Source of the DNA: Bin87 sp026710825
GTDB taxonomy: Bacteria; Chloroflexota; Dehalococcoidia; Lucifugimonadales; UBA3495
NCBI GenBank assembly: GCA_965232815.1
Contig: OZ247427.1
Coordinates: 1 to 64,000, forward strand
Direction: 5' to 3'
DNA length: 64,000 nt
A program made the position numbers and the translations under genes. Positions 27,501 through 37,302 of the stretch are shown piece by piece. The notes under the pieces were generated by a model. That model worked only from the letters and a program-made list of their open reading frames with translations, was not told the origin of the DNA and searched no databases. Within the stretch, counting starts at the first letter, position 1. Every line of letters begins with the position of its first letter.

Positions 27501-28309
27501 ACCCGACGCCGACCGAGACCCCGGATCCAACCCCGACGCCGCGTCCCACACCCGCGTCGGATCCCACGCCCGCGTCGGATCCCACGCCAACTCCCCAGCC
27601 GGACCCAACGCCAACGCCACGGCCCCGGCCGACGTCCACGTCAAAACCGGATCCCACGCCAACTCCCCAGCCGGGTCCAACCCCGACGCCACGGCCCCGG
27701 CCGACCTCCACGTCAAAACCGGATCCCACGCCAACTCCCCAGCCGGATCCAACCCCGACGCCACGGCCCGGGCCAACGTCCACGTCAAAACCGGATCCCA
27801 CGCCAACTCCCCAGCCGGATCCAACCCCGACGCCACGGCCCGGGCCAACGTCCACGTCAAAACCGGATCCGACTCTGACGCCGAACACGCCCACGCCCAC
27901 CACTCCGGATCCATGGTCGCCCGAGCCCACGACTCCCAAGCCCGAGGAGCCGGAACCGGAAACCCCCACGCCCACCGGCCGCAGGGACGAGCCCACGACC
28001 AGGAAGGACGACCCGGCCCCCACGCCGACGCCCACGATCACCGGAGACGGTCTGCCCGTCACCCAGCGCACCGAGCTGACGAACCCGGTGGCCAATGACC
28101 CCAACATCCACCCCAGGGAGATCGAGATCATCGAGACGGTGCGCCACACCGTGGACACCATCACGGGAGAACGCACCCTGGAGCCGCTGGACGACGCCTC
28201 GCTGCGCACCGCGCGCATCAAGAGCTTCAGCGCGGAGAACCCCGAGGGGAACGTGCTGCAGGCCGGCTCGGTGGAGATCCAGGTCAACCCCGACCACATC
28301 GCCATCTAG
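21515..28309 (+). CDS. Giant repeat protein (main part), in-frame TAG at codon 19
   Basis: ATG 21515 has AGAGG nine bases upstream and reads 18 residues to a TAG at 21569-21571. The same frame then continues uninterrupted for about 2,245 codons to a second TAG at 28307-28309. The region just after the first TAG (CRNTDHAQQWRDWYQQQEDK) is clearly protein-like, and the first possible restart, a GTG at 21695, lacks a ribosome-binding site. Layout: a DGQPTG repeat block (about 90-142 codons from 21515), an acidic helix, five 92-residue repeats containing TMAEYIR and RTNTEI, a long Ala/Asp/Glu-rich region with LTGLQ repeats, a short hydrophobic stretch around 26,540, and a long Pro/Thr tail. No signal peptide or known domain is visible. 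It is likely a surface fibre or scaffold. Confidence 0.7.
21788..21939 (+). repeat. 18-bp tandem repeats encoding DGQPTG
   Basis: Roughly eight tandem copies of an 18-base unit, in frame within the giant gene. Copies differ mainly by silent changes (GACGGG or GATGGC), so the repeat is maintained at protein level. Confidence 0.85.
22213..23390 (+). repeat. 276-bp tandem repeats (92 residues each)
   Basis: The TMAEYIR motif recurs at about 22490, 22766, 23042 and 23318, exactly 276 bases apart, with an earlier, more degenerate unit near 22213 and a divergent one after 23390. Each unit holds an Asn-Thr-Glu-Ile helix, an Ala-Leu-Glu-Ala-Ile helix, an LPVTIY strand and a Thr-Val-Thr-Met helix. 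Confidence 0.85.
27578..27868 (+). repeat. 72-bp tandem repeats encoding Pro/Thr-rich stalk
   Basis: Four 72-base units begin at 27578, 27650, 27722 and 27794, encoding PDPTPTPQP-type and PTSTSKP-type sequence. The surrounding 400 bases are of the same Pro/Thr style. Such stalks extend surface proteins through a cell wall or glycan layer. Confidence 0.85.
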
Positions 28310-28836
28310 TCCAAGACCCGCAGCAAGGACGCCGGCGTGGAAGAGCCGGAACCCGATCCGGAGCCGGAACGTCCGGAGATCCGGATGCAGGAGACATTCA
28401 CGCCGCCCACAGCGGAGCAGCGGGCGCAGATGCAGGGCGCCTTCAAGGCGAGCCAGGGAACGCCGACCAGGCGTCCCGAGATCAAGATGCAGAACCGGTC
28501 CAAGGGACCGACCGCCGAGCAGCGGGCGAAGATGCAGGAGCATTTCCGCAAGCAGTCTGGCTCAGGGAAGGGCAAGGCCTGCAAAATGGCCGCCCGCCCA
28601 TCAAGGTGCAGCCCGGGTACGGACGCAGCAAGCCTGCCAAGGGCGAGCGTCCGGAGATCAAGTACCTGCCGGGCCAGGGACCCGCGCAAAAGCCCGATCC
28701 CTACGCGGGGCTGACGGGAGGTGGCGGGGCCGCCAGGCGCGGCGGCGGCGGCAAGCGTCGTCCCACGGAAGAAGAACTGGAAGAACGCAAGCGCCGGATG
28801 GCAACCCCCAAGATCGAGCTGATCGTCAGGAGCTGA
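28310..28836 (+). CDS. C-terminal tail of the giant protein (after TAG, with frameshift)
   Basis: Directly after the TAG at 28307 the same frame continues SKTRSKDAGVEEPEPDPEPE, then a repeated motif RPEIRMQ...TAEQRAQMQ and RPEIKMQ...TAEQRAKMQ. Near 28,580 the sense moves frame: adding one G to the GG run gives GLQNGRPPIKVQPGYGR and continues through RPEIKYLPGQGP to an ending with ELEERKRRM and TGA at 28834-28836. The third RPEIK copy lies after the shift and two before it, so the shift correction is well supported. A within-frame ATG/GTG at 28337 could instead start a separate small protein. Confidence 0.5.
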
Positions 28837-29275
28837 TGACGTGCCCGACGGACGTGAATCGCCTCCTCACACGCAAATAGCGGACAACTGCATAGATGCA
28901 TGCGAGCAAGCCAAGCAGAGCGATTACATCGCAAACGCCGAACAGCAATGACAACAGATACGAACCAGTGGGCCATCCGGAGATTCCACCGTGGTCTTTC
29001 CACGACCAGTACCCGAAAAGGTAAAGACCTCCACTGCTCATCAACAACCCGAACAGCCAGGTCAGGGCGACAGCGATGAATTTCCAGTTCCACGGAGGAT
29101 ACAAGATGTCATCACTCGTCGCGCCGCAGGCGGCGCAGAGGCCCTGCGTGGCGGGCTGGCCGTCCCAGTTGATGTGCCGGCGTCCCCGATGATCCAGCGC
29201 CGGTTCTGGGAAGACGATCTCGACATTGTCGTTACATTCGTAACAGAAAGCCAACTCAGAGCGTTTCCTGAACAT
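28826..29275 (-). CDS. Zinc-ribbon membrane protein
   Basis: About 149 residues from ATG 29275 (an upstream start at 29374 is possible). An N-terminal CYEC and a CAAC about 45 residues later make a zinc ribbon, followed by two membrane helices (FIAVALTWLFGLLMSSGGLYL and LLSLLFGVCDVIALLGLLACIY) and a basic tail. It runs against the element operon and overlaps the last codons of the giant gene. Composition around the gene is less GC-rich than its neighbours, so it may be an insertion. Function unknown. Confidence 0.5.
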   Translation of the reverse strand: MFRKRSELAFCYECNDNVEIVFPEPALDHRGRRHINWDGQPATQGLCAACGATSDDILYPPWNWKFIAVALTWLFGLLMSSGGLYLFGYWSWKDHGGISGWPTGSYLLSLLFGVCDVIALLGLLACIYAVVRYLRVRRRFTSVGHVISS

Positions 29276-29318
29276 GATCGCGCCGAGTATAGCACCCACC
29301 GGAACGGAGGCATTTCCA

Positions 29319-29654
29319 GTGTTGACCAAAATACCCCAACGGGCCCTCGCGTCCATGTGGAGGCAGAGTTCCATGCACTACGGCGGCCGCAGCTGGCCGC
29401 TGGTCGTGGTGATGTTTTCCAACCTGGCCGCAACGATCCTGTTCGGCGGCGGACTGATGCTGCTGGCGGTGGCGGCCGTGGAGACCGTGTACTCGGCATC
29501 CGACCCTGACGCTCACACCTGGTTCACCGCCGCGGCATCAGGCGCCCTTACGGGCCTGGGCATCACGTCCCTGCTGTCGTCGGCCGGACCGATGATCCTC
29601 ACCGCGTCCATCAACAAGATTTTTCGCCGCCGCTGCCGGACCTGCGGCCGCTAG
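29319..29654 (+). CDS. Two-helix membrane protein
   Basis: GTG 29319 is preferred because CGGAGG lies nine bases upstream. About 111 residues, with two helices (LVVVMFSNLAATILFGGGLMLLAVAA and FTAAASGALTGLGITSLLSSAG) and a Cys/Arg-rich C-terminus (RRRCRTCGR). It resumes the plus-strand operon. Family unknown. Confidence 0.5.
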   Translation: MLTKIPQRALASMWRQSSMHYGGRSWPLVVVMFSNLAATILFGGGLMLLAVAAVETVYSASDPDAHTWFTAAASGALTGLGITSLLSSAGPMILTASINKIFRRRCRTCGR

Positions 29655-29671
29655 GAGTAGCAGACACGACG

Positions 29672-29908
29672 ATGACCACCAGGCAGATAACCAACCCCGT
29701 CCACACCCTGATCGTGCTGATCGATGCCGAGGGAAACGTGGAATACAAGGACATTGAGAACGACCTGGAGGGTTTCGCGCGATCCGGCGACGAAGTGGAG
29801 TTTCTGACCGAGACCAGCCGCACCGTGTTCATCGGGCATCTGTATCCAGAGCCTGCCACCGAATCCATCTCTGGTGAAACACCGGACCGTTTCTCAGGGA
29901 ACGCCTGA
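29672..29908 (+). CDS. Unknown 78-residue acidic protein
   Basis: Intact frame starting ATG 29672 a short distance after the preceding stop. The N-terminal part has strand-like segments (HTLIVLIDAEGNVEYKDIEN) and the rest is polar. It has no membrane helix or signal peptide and no recognised family. Position between membrane proteins suggests membership in the same operon. Confidence 0.45.
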   Translation: MTTRQITNPVHTLIVLIDAEGNVEYKDIENDLEGFARSGDEVEFLTETSRTVFIGHLYPEPATESISGETPDRFSGNA

Positions 29909-29940
29909 ATCCGCGACCTGCGATCGTGCTGGAAGACACC

Positions 29941-32489
29941 ATGCTCCGCCGCCTGACGCTCCACTCACTGCGCTCTGCGCCGCTGGCCATCGCGGCCACG
30001 GTCCTGTTGGTCGTGGTTTCCCAGCTCTGCGGGCCTGGCGTCCAGGCCAGCCCGCCCCATCAAGCCAGCCAGACCCGCGCGCTGGAGTACGCCTACTGGA
30101 CCAACTACGGCACCGGTTCCAGCGGCAGGGTGCAGCGACAGCGCGCCGACCGGTCGGGCCCGGCAGCCGCCATCGCGTCGGGATCGACCGACGCCTACCA
30201 GCCCCAGGACCTGGTCATCGACGGCGACTACGCCTACTGGACCAACTATCACAGCAGTTCCGGCAAGGTACAGCGGAGGCGGTTGGACGGGACTGGATCG
30301 GTTACCACCATCGCCTCCGGCTCGACGGACGCGTATTACCCCCGGGACCTGGCAATCGATGGCGACTTCGTCTACTGGACCAACCACACCACCGGCTCCG
30401 GCAGCAAGATACAGCGCGCGCGGAAGGACGGCTCAGGCTCGGTTCAGACCATCGCATCCGGCACGACCAATGTCTACAACGCGCGGGATCTGGTGATAAG
30501 CGGCGACTATGCCTATTGGACCAACTACACCACCACCAACTCCAGAGCCAAGGTGCAGCGGAAGCGGAAGGACGGCTCGGGCTCCATAACGACCATCGCC
30601 TCCGGTTCGACCGACGCGTACAACCCGCGCGACCTGGTGATCGACGGCGATTACGTCTACTGGACCACGTACCACAGCGGCGCCAGCGGCAAGGTGCAGC
30701 GGGCTCGCACCAACGGCTCAGGCGCCATAACGACCATCGCCTCGGGATCGACCGACGCCTACAACCCCCGCGACCTGGTGATCGACGGAGACTACGCTTA
30801 CTGGACCAACTACCACACCAGCGTAGGCAAGGTGCAGCGGGCTCGCACCGACGGCTCAGGCGCCATAACGACCATCGCCTCGGGATCGACCGACGCCTAC
30901 AACCCGCGCGACCTGGTCATCGACGGAGACTTCGTCTACTGGACCAACTACCACACCGTCGCCAGGGGCAAGGTGCAACAAGCGCGGGCGGACGGCTCAG
31001 GGTCGGTCCAGACCATCGCCTCGGGAGGGACCGATGCCTACAACCCCCGCGACCTGGTGATCAGGAGCGAGTCGGAGACCGTCGCGGAGGCCTGCGTCAC
31101 CGACGCGGGCACGCTGGCGGCGGATTACGCCGCTCACGAATGGAACTCGGAGATCGACGGCTCCTGTCCCAATGTCTTCCACACGTTCCGGCTGGCCGGA
31201 GACGCAGACCTGCGCCTGTCGGCCACTGCCTCCGACATTGATCCGATACCCGTGCTGCGGCGAGGGGGCATCGACGGCGAGGTGGTCGCCCTGAGCACCG
31301 CGGCCAACGGGGTTGCCGTGACGTACATCCACCGGGCGCCGGCGGGTGAGTACACCATCGAGATGGCGCTGGGGCCGAAGTCTGCCGAATCGTCGGGCGC
31401 GTTCTCCGCGACGCTGGAGACCCAGCCCGCGCTGGACGGGTGCGAGGTGAACCTGGGCACGCTGTCGTCGGAGCAGCTGCAGGTCTACGGGAAATACGAT
31501 GCGTCGTGCGGGGACCCCAGGAAGTACTACGTGTACCTGGAGCCCAGGCGTCGATCAGCGTGTCGGCCAGCGGAGTCGGGTTCACGCCGCGCATCGAGCT
31601 CCGTCCCGGCGGAGCGTCGGACTCGGCCACGGCGACGGCGACGGACTCGGGCAATCCGGCCGACATCTACCAGCAGGTGACGTCGGGGGCCTACCGCATC
31701 AACCTGGAGGCCATCACCGCGGACGACACCTACAACCTGGCCTTCCAGGCCTTCGGGCTGCCGCCGCCCACCCGTACCCCCATTCCGACGCCCACGCCCA
31801 GGTTCCAGGCCAACGTGGACGTGCGCCTGGAGCCGAACCCGCAGGGCATCCTCTACGAACGGGGACAGGTCTACCGGTTCCGCCTGGAGGGCGCCGAGGC
31901 GTCCTTCCCCGCCATCATCCGCGTGGACAACGCATCCGAATTCGCGCTGAGCGCCACCGACACGCTGGACTGTTCGGCGGCGTCCCAACTGGAGGACGTG
32001 GGACAGCTGGACGCCGTGTACCTGCACGTCTGCGGAGCGGCCACCAACGCGAACATCCCGGTGATCAAGCAGTCGGACTTCAGCCTGCTGGCCCAGTACG
32101 CCATATACGTGCCGGGAGAGGAGATCCCGGTTCCCGATAGCGTGCCCGGTCCGGACGGTTACGTGGCGCCCCCCAACGACCGCATCAAGCTGGGGGTGCT
32201 GATCTCGGCGGTCTGCGACGGGGCCAACGTGTCCTGCGACATCGACCTGGTCAGGAACGGCGTCGGCGTCGCGGGGTCGCTGTTCCTGTTCGTGGTGCCA
32301 ACCAGGGTCAGGAGGGGCCGGGCCAGCGGCTACTCGGTGGGCATCGGCATGGCGGCCTTCATAATGGGGCTGCTTTTGGCCAACGCGTTGGCGGGGCTGC
32401 CGCTGTGGTGGGCGGGCATCGCGTTCATCTCGGTGTTCGCGCTCTTCGGCGCCGGCGTCTACATCAAGTTCCGGAGGTTCGGATCATGA
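29941..32489 (+). CDS. Secreted seven-repeat beta-propeller protein, C-terminal anchor (frameshifted)
   Basis: A signal peptide (about residues 1-37, with LAIAATVLLVVVSQLCG) is followed by seven to eight repeats of 43-47 residues containing DLVIDGDYAYWTNY and GKVQRARTDGSG, the four-stranded blade pattern of YWTD/LDL-receptor-like propellers. Near 31,543 the sense changes frame; adding one C to the CCC run gives ...YLEPQASISVSASG and continues through beta-rich repeats to two membrane helices (SVGIGMAAFIMGLLLANALA, GIAFISVFALFGAGVYI). The TGA overlaps the next ATG. Likely a surface-anchored binding protein. Corrected length is about 850 residues. Confidence 0.6.
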
Positions 32490-34415
32490 CCGGTCCGAGT
32501 CCATGCGCGCGCATCACCTGGCGGCAGTGGCTGCTGCTCACGCTCATCGGAGGAGTTGTTGTCGGCGTTGCCCTCTGGTGGTCGGTCGCCGGAGTCGCCT
32601 CGGCCCAGGCGCAGCTCACCCTGGCCGACTTCGACGGCACCGGGCTGGACGCGGACCTGCTGGCGCTGATTGAGACCGGCAGCGTGGCCAGCGGCACCTG
32701 GACCCTCCTCTACCGGTCATCCCCCGGTGTCGGCTCCCTGGTGGACGGCGAGCTTGGGGTCGGATCGTCCAATTCGCTGTTGAACAAGATCGAGTGGCGG
32801 GGAGACACGGTGAACGACCTGCGCATCCAGAACGGGTCCGACCTGGACCTGAGCGCCTATTTCGGTTCGGGCGGAACCGGCGCGGACCTGACCGTCCGGG
32901 TGCAGACGGCCGACGGAACGGGAACGGGCGCCATGCAGAGCGCGGGGGCCAGCGTTGCCCGTTGGGACATGGACGCCGGAGGCAAGGCCATTCTCGACGG
33001 CCTGTCCGGCGGCGACCGGCTGATAATCGCCCTCACCCGCGCCGGCAGTCCTCCCCCCCAGGTCGAAAACTTGGCCGCGACGGCCGCCTCGGACACCGGC
33101 ATCGACGTCTCGTGGGACGCCGCGGCCCGGGCCGACGGGTACCGGGTGGAATGGGGCACGACGTCTGGAACGTACACCCAAAGCGCCGACACCACCGACA
33201 CCTCCCACACCATCGACAACCTGGCGGCGAACACAACCTACCACGTGCGGGTCGTATCCACCCGAACCCAGGTGGCCGACGGCGACCCCTCCGACGAGAC
33301 CAGCGCCACCACCCTGCTGCCTCCTCCCGCTCAGGTGACGGGCGTGAGCGCCGCGGCCGACGGCCACGACTGCATCGCCGTTTCCTGGGGGAACGGTCCC
33401 CGACGCCGACGGCTACGTAGTGGAGTGGGACGACGACTCGACATTCTCCGGCTCCAACACCGCAGAGGCCGCGGGCGCGTCCCACACGGTCTCCGGCCTG
33501 CGGGAGGACACCGAGTACTTCGTCCGCGTCCGCGCCACCCGCGCCGGCGCCGCCGACGGGCCGTCGTCGGATGCGGCGTCCGCCACCACGGACCTCCAGC
33601 CTCCGGCCCAGGTGTCGGGCCTCGGCGCCGCGGCTGCCTCCGACACCGAGATCGTCGTGACCTGGGACCTGGCGCTACGGGCCGGCGCCTACCTGGTCCA
33701 GTGGGGGAAAACCTCGTGAGAATACACCGACAGCGCGAGCGCCGCCGGCCTGACCCACGCCGTCTCGGGCCTGGCGCCGCTGACCCGCTACCACTTCAGG
33801 GTCACCGCCACCCGGGAGGGAGCTGCCGACGGGGAGCCGTCCGTCGAGGCCAGCGCCGCCACCGAGCCCGCGCCTCCGCCCGGGCAGGTATCCGGCGTAT
33901 CTGCCGAAGCAATCTCCGACTCGGAGATCCAGGTGCAGTGGCAGGCCGAGCCCAACTCTACCGGCTACGTGGTCCAGTGGGACGCGGACGCCGCGTTCCC
34001 GAACCCCCAGCAGGCCGTGGTGTCCACCAACGCCGCCATCATCGAGCGCCTCAGGAGCGAGACGGAGTACTTCGTGCGGGTCTACGGCACCCGGACCGGC
34101 GCGCCCGACGGCGCGCCGTCGTCTCCGGACAGCGCCACCACCGACCGGGCCAGGCTCAAGGTATGGGGCGAACGCTTCCCCGGCGGGCCGGTGGCCGCCC
34201 AGCTGGGCCTGGCCGCGTTCGGCGGCGTCATGGCCGGCATCCGCTTTCGCGCCCACAAGTCCCCGCAGCGGGAGGCGGAGATCGTGGCGGTGATGTGCCT
34301 GGCGTCCCTGATCCTGCCGGTGATCGGCATCGGCAACATCTTCTGGACCGGCGGCATCGTCCTGCTCATCGGGCTGGCCAGCGTGTCCGCCATCTTCCTG
34401 ACCTCCCGGCACTGA
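32486..34415 (+). CDS. Fibronectin type III repeat membrane protein (frameshift and in-frame TGA)
   Basis: An N-terminal signal/anchor (LLLTLIGGVVVGVALWWSVAG), a beta-rich domain, then four to five FN3-like repeats, each with a Trp strand such as VSWDAAARADGYRVEWG and a closing TYHVRVVSTR. At a five-G run (33387-33391) the frame breaks; removing one G restores VPDADGYVVEW. At 33717-33719 a TGA interrupts WGKTS...EYTDSASA, where GGA (Gly) is expected. The last repeat is followed by a conserved-looking basic stretch and three membrane helices ending FLTSRH. The protein would display FN3 domains outside the cell. Corrected length is about 643 residues. Confidence 0.6.
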
Positions 34416-34426
34416 GGAGTAACACC

Positions 34427-34969
34427 ATGCCCGGCGTCATCAAGCTCACGGTGGTCGCGGCCATCCTGCACATCGCCCTGATGGGTTCCACCATCTTCCT
34501 GCAGAACTGGGGCAGCGCGACGCCCTTCTACGGCGGGTCCACCGGTTTCCTGCCGTCCACCGGCGACAGCTCCCACCCCTACGACCGGTTTTCGGCCTGG
34601 CTGGCCGGCGGCGGCACCCTGCTCAACGACCCGGGCGACCAGGGCGGCATCGGCATCCTGCAGTGGATCGTGCGCAAGCCGCTGTGCGGAATGGTGGGCG
34701 TGGTCAAGTCGCTGATCTCGCTGACCACGCTGCACGCCTACGACGTGATCCAGCTCATTCCCACCGAGGGCTTTGGCGGGTGGTTCAAGGTTCTGGTCCA
34801 CATGATCGGAGCGCTGCTGTCGGCGGCGCTGATGTCGGTCCTGGCGGCCTTCGCCATCCGTACGGGGGTGTTCAGCAACGTCTACACCATGGGACTGGTC
34901 CTGGGCATAACCGCCCTGGGCGTCGTGTCCACCCTACTCAACGCAGGAGGCGTATTCAGCTGTGGCTAA
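34427..34969 (+). CDS. Membrane protein with 3-4 helices
   Basis: 180 residues with a GAGGAGT site before ATG 34427. Helices: IKLTVVAAILHIALMGSTIFL, a weak one near MVGVVKSLISLTTL, MIGALLSAALMSVLAAFAI and TMGLVLGITALGVVSTLLNAGG. The stretch between the first two is polar with Gly, Ser and Pro and is probably extracytoplasmic. Intact; overlaps the next start by eight bases. Family unknown. Confidence 0.6.
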   Translation: MPGVIKLTVVAAILHIALMGSTIFLQNWGSATPFYGGSTGFLPSTGDSSHPYDRFSAWLAGGGTLLNDPGDQGGIGILQWIVRKPLCGMVGVVKSLISLTTLHAYDVIQLIPTEGFGGWFKVLVHMIGALLSAALMSVLAAFAIRTGVFSNVYTMGLVLGITALGVVSTLLNAGGVFSCG

Positions 34970-35344
34970 TCAACCTGACAACCCAACTCCCGAACTCCAA
35001 CCCGAACCGCACGGTCCGGCGGAGATGGAGCAAACCCAACCGGCATCCGCGGGCAAGCCGAAGCTCCTGGACCGCATCCCGCCCAGGTACAGGAAGAAGA
35101 AATGGGTGATCGGCGGCATCGTGGCGCTCGCTGCCCTGAACCTGATGCTGTTCCAGTGCGGCAACGTGGCGATCCGCGCTTTCGCCACGCCCGCACCGGA
35201 ACCCGAGCCGGCGGTCGAGGCGGCCACGCCGACGGAGTCTGCCGGGAGCAGGACGACTGGCACCGGATTCCCGGCCGCCTGGCCTGGCTGCTGCGGGTGG
35301 GCGACGTGCCGCTGCCCGAACTCCCCGAACCCACCCAGCAATAG
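34962..35344 (+). CDS. Single-pass membrane protein, frameshifted near the end
   Basis: GTG 34962 opens a Pro/Glu-rich N-terminus, then a basic stretch (RIPPRYRKKK), one helix (WVIGGIVALAALNLMLFQCG) and a Pro/Glu tail. At about 35,235 the sense shifts; adding one G gives VCREQDDWHRIPGRLAWLLR and VGDVPLPELPEPTQQ with TAG at 35342-35344. Corrected length is about 128 residues. No family recognised. Confidence 0.5.
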
Positions 35345-35400
35345 GGCGAATCGCAGCGAATGGGCCACGGAGAGCGAATTATCGGGTCCCGGGAGGGGAA

Positions 35401-35592
35401 ATGCGCATGCTGACCGAAAAACACCTTCACAGGCTGCCTCAGACGGTCATGCGATTCGTCATATACCTGGTGGGCTGCATGGGCGCGGCCCTCTACATCC
35501 TGGCCTTCGCGCTGCTCGTGGCGTGGGCGCCCTGGTGGGAGATCCCTGAAGTGAGGGCTGCGGCCCGCTACATCGCGAGGAAACCACGATGA
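35401..35592 (+). CDS. 63-residue single-pass membrane peptide
   Basis: ATG 35401 after GGGAGGGGAA. One long helix (VIYLVGCMGAALYILAFALLVAWAPW) with a basic C-terminus. The TGA overlaps the next start (ATGA), so it is coupled to the cadherin-like surface protein. Function unknown. Confidence 0.55.
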   Translation: MRMLTEKHLHRLPQTVMRFVIYLVGCMGAALYILAFALLVAWAPWWEIPEVRAAARYIARKPR

Positions 35593-37229
35593 TCAACCGG
35601 ACCACCGTCTACATCGTCGGCGCCATGGCCGCCGTGGCCGCCATCATCGCCGTGGTTATGCTGGCCGCCTGGGGATTCCAAGCCGACGCCGGCGACGACG
35701 CTGCTGACGACGATGGGTCGCTCCTGAATCCGCGGGTGCATAGCACGGCTCGCGTGGGCTATATCATCGCCGAGCTCTACCAGGACGTGCGGCTGGACAT
35801 CGAGAGCGGCGTGTACGACGAACACGGGGTGCTCCAGGGCCGCCACTGGACGCACGACGACGTCCGGCAGACCTGCGGCGTGGATCTGGTGGTGGCGGTG
35901 CAGCGGGGCATCGACCAGGCTGCGCCCACGGCAACACTGAGGCCTCCGGCCACCATGATTCCCTACCGGCCGTATCCGGGGGGCTTCGCCTTCGCGCCGC
36001 CCCAGGCCTATCCGCCCTACATGCCGGTTCAGCCGGTCCCGCCCCAGTACCAGGACCAGGCGCGGCCATCGCCGACTCACACGCCCTGGCCGGCGCCCAC
36101 TCCATACGCCACGCCGCTGCCCACTTTCACGCCGGGTCCCACGCCGACACCGGTACCGTGGCCCACCGCCACACCTAAACCACTGGTTTCGTCGGTGAGT
36201 TGGATCGGCTGGGAGAACCGGCCCACCGCCATCGAGGCGGACGGCGTGGTGATCATGGACGTCCCCAGGGATGCCGACGTGTCAGCACAACTCAGCGTGT
36301 GGACCGGCGCGCATCAAACTCGGCAGGCCATGCTGGCCATGCTACCCCTGCCTGATGCCCAGTGGGAACAGGGAACGGCACGCATCCGCCTACAGGAGGG
36401 CAGCGGCCGCATCCTGTTGTCCAGCGACCACGTCGACGCCCATCACCGATCATTGCGACTGCGCATCCAGGTGGCGCCCCTCTCCGACTGCGACGCGCCG
36501 AACCTGCGCTGGGAAAAGCCCGCGGCCGTGGTGATCCGCGCGCTCACCGAGCAGCCCTACGCTGACTGGCAGGACCGCCGGCTGCCGCCCACGGCGATAC
36601 CTGCCCCCGCTACTCTGTCCGGCCTTACTCTCTCCGGCATGACCATCTCGCCGGGTTTCGACCCAGCAACAACAACCTACACGGGGTCGGTGCCCTACGC
36701 GACGTCGGAGACGACGGTGCGGTCGCGCCTTGCCGATCCCACGGAGACTTACGTCATCCGCAGCGGCGGTATCCAGTTGACCGAGAACGCTCCGGCGCTG
36801 GCGCAGCTCTCCCCAGGCGCGAACGCCATCACCATCGAAGTCAGCACGGCCGACGGCAACACGACCACGACCTACACCGTCACCGTTTCCCGGGAAACGC
36901 CGTCCACCGACTCCAGCCTCGCCAGCCTGGCCTTGGGCGGCGTCTCGGCGGATCAATGGACGCCGCCATTCGACGCGGGAGTGTACGACTACGACGTGCG
37001 CGTGCCCCACTCCACCACGCGGACCACCCTGCTGCTCACCGCGACGTACGCCGCCGCAACCGTCGCGGTGGTCACCGATCCCGCCGACGCCCTCACCGAC
37101 AGCGGCCTCGGCACTACGGTCGTTGAACTCGCCGAGGGCGCCACCACCACCGTGACCATCACCGTCACCGCCGAGGACGGGTCCACCACCCAGGACTACG
37201 TGGTGCGGGTCCACCGCGCCGGTGCGTAG
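35589..37229 (+). CDS. Membrane-anchored protein with cadherin-like beta-sandwich domains
   Basis: 546 residues, intact. N-terminal anchor helix (VYIVGAMAAVAAIIAVVMLAAWG), a short soluble segment, a Pro/Thr/Tyr-rich stalk (about residues 110-200), a beta domain, then two copies of a module of about 90 residues. The first begins LSGLTLSGMTISPGFDP and the second SLASLALGG; each closes with TYTVTVSRE or QDYVVRVHR. This is the Cadherin-like beta-sandwich pattern (PF12733-type) found in bacterial surface proteins. The last 93 bases of the gene are duplicated at 40548-40640. It is probably the terminal adhesive or structural component of the envelope module. Confidence 0.7.
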   Translation: MINRTTVYIVGAMAAVAAIIAVVMLAAWGFQADAGDDAADDDGSLLNPRVHSTARVGYIIAELYQDVRLDIESGVYDEHGVLQGRHWTHDDVRQTCGVDLVVAVQRGIDQAAPTATLRPPATMIPYRPYPGGFAFAPPQAYPPYMPVQPVPPQYQDQARPSPTHTPWPAPTPYATPLPTFTPGPTPTPVPWPTATPKPLVSSVSWIGWENRPTAIEADGVVIMDVPRDADVSAQLSVWTGAHQTRQAMLAMLPLPDAQWEQGTARIRLQEGSGRILLSSDHVDAHHRSLRLRIQVAPLSDCDAPNLRWEKPAAVVIRALTEQPYADWQDRRLPPTAIPAPATLSGLTLSGMTISPGFDPATTTYTGSVPYATSETTVRSRLADPTETYVIRSGGIQLTENAPALAQLSPGANAITIEVSTADGNTTTTYTVTVSRETPSTDSSLASLALGGVSADQWTPPFDAGVYDYDVRVPHSTTRTTLLLTATYAAATVAVVTDPADALTDSGLGTTVVELAEGATTTVTITVTAEDGSTTQDYVVRVHRAGA

Positions 37230-37302
37230 AACACGTTGAATTTCAAGAACAAGGCGGACGCCGGCTTCTATCAAGTTCCGGACGAACTCCCGCTGGTCGG
37301 CG

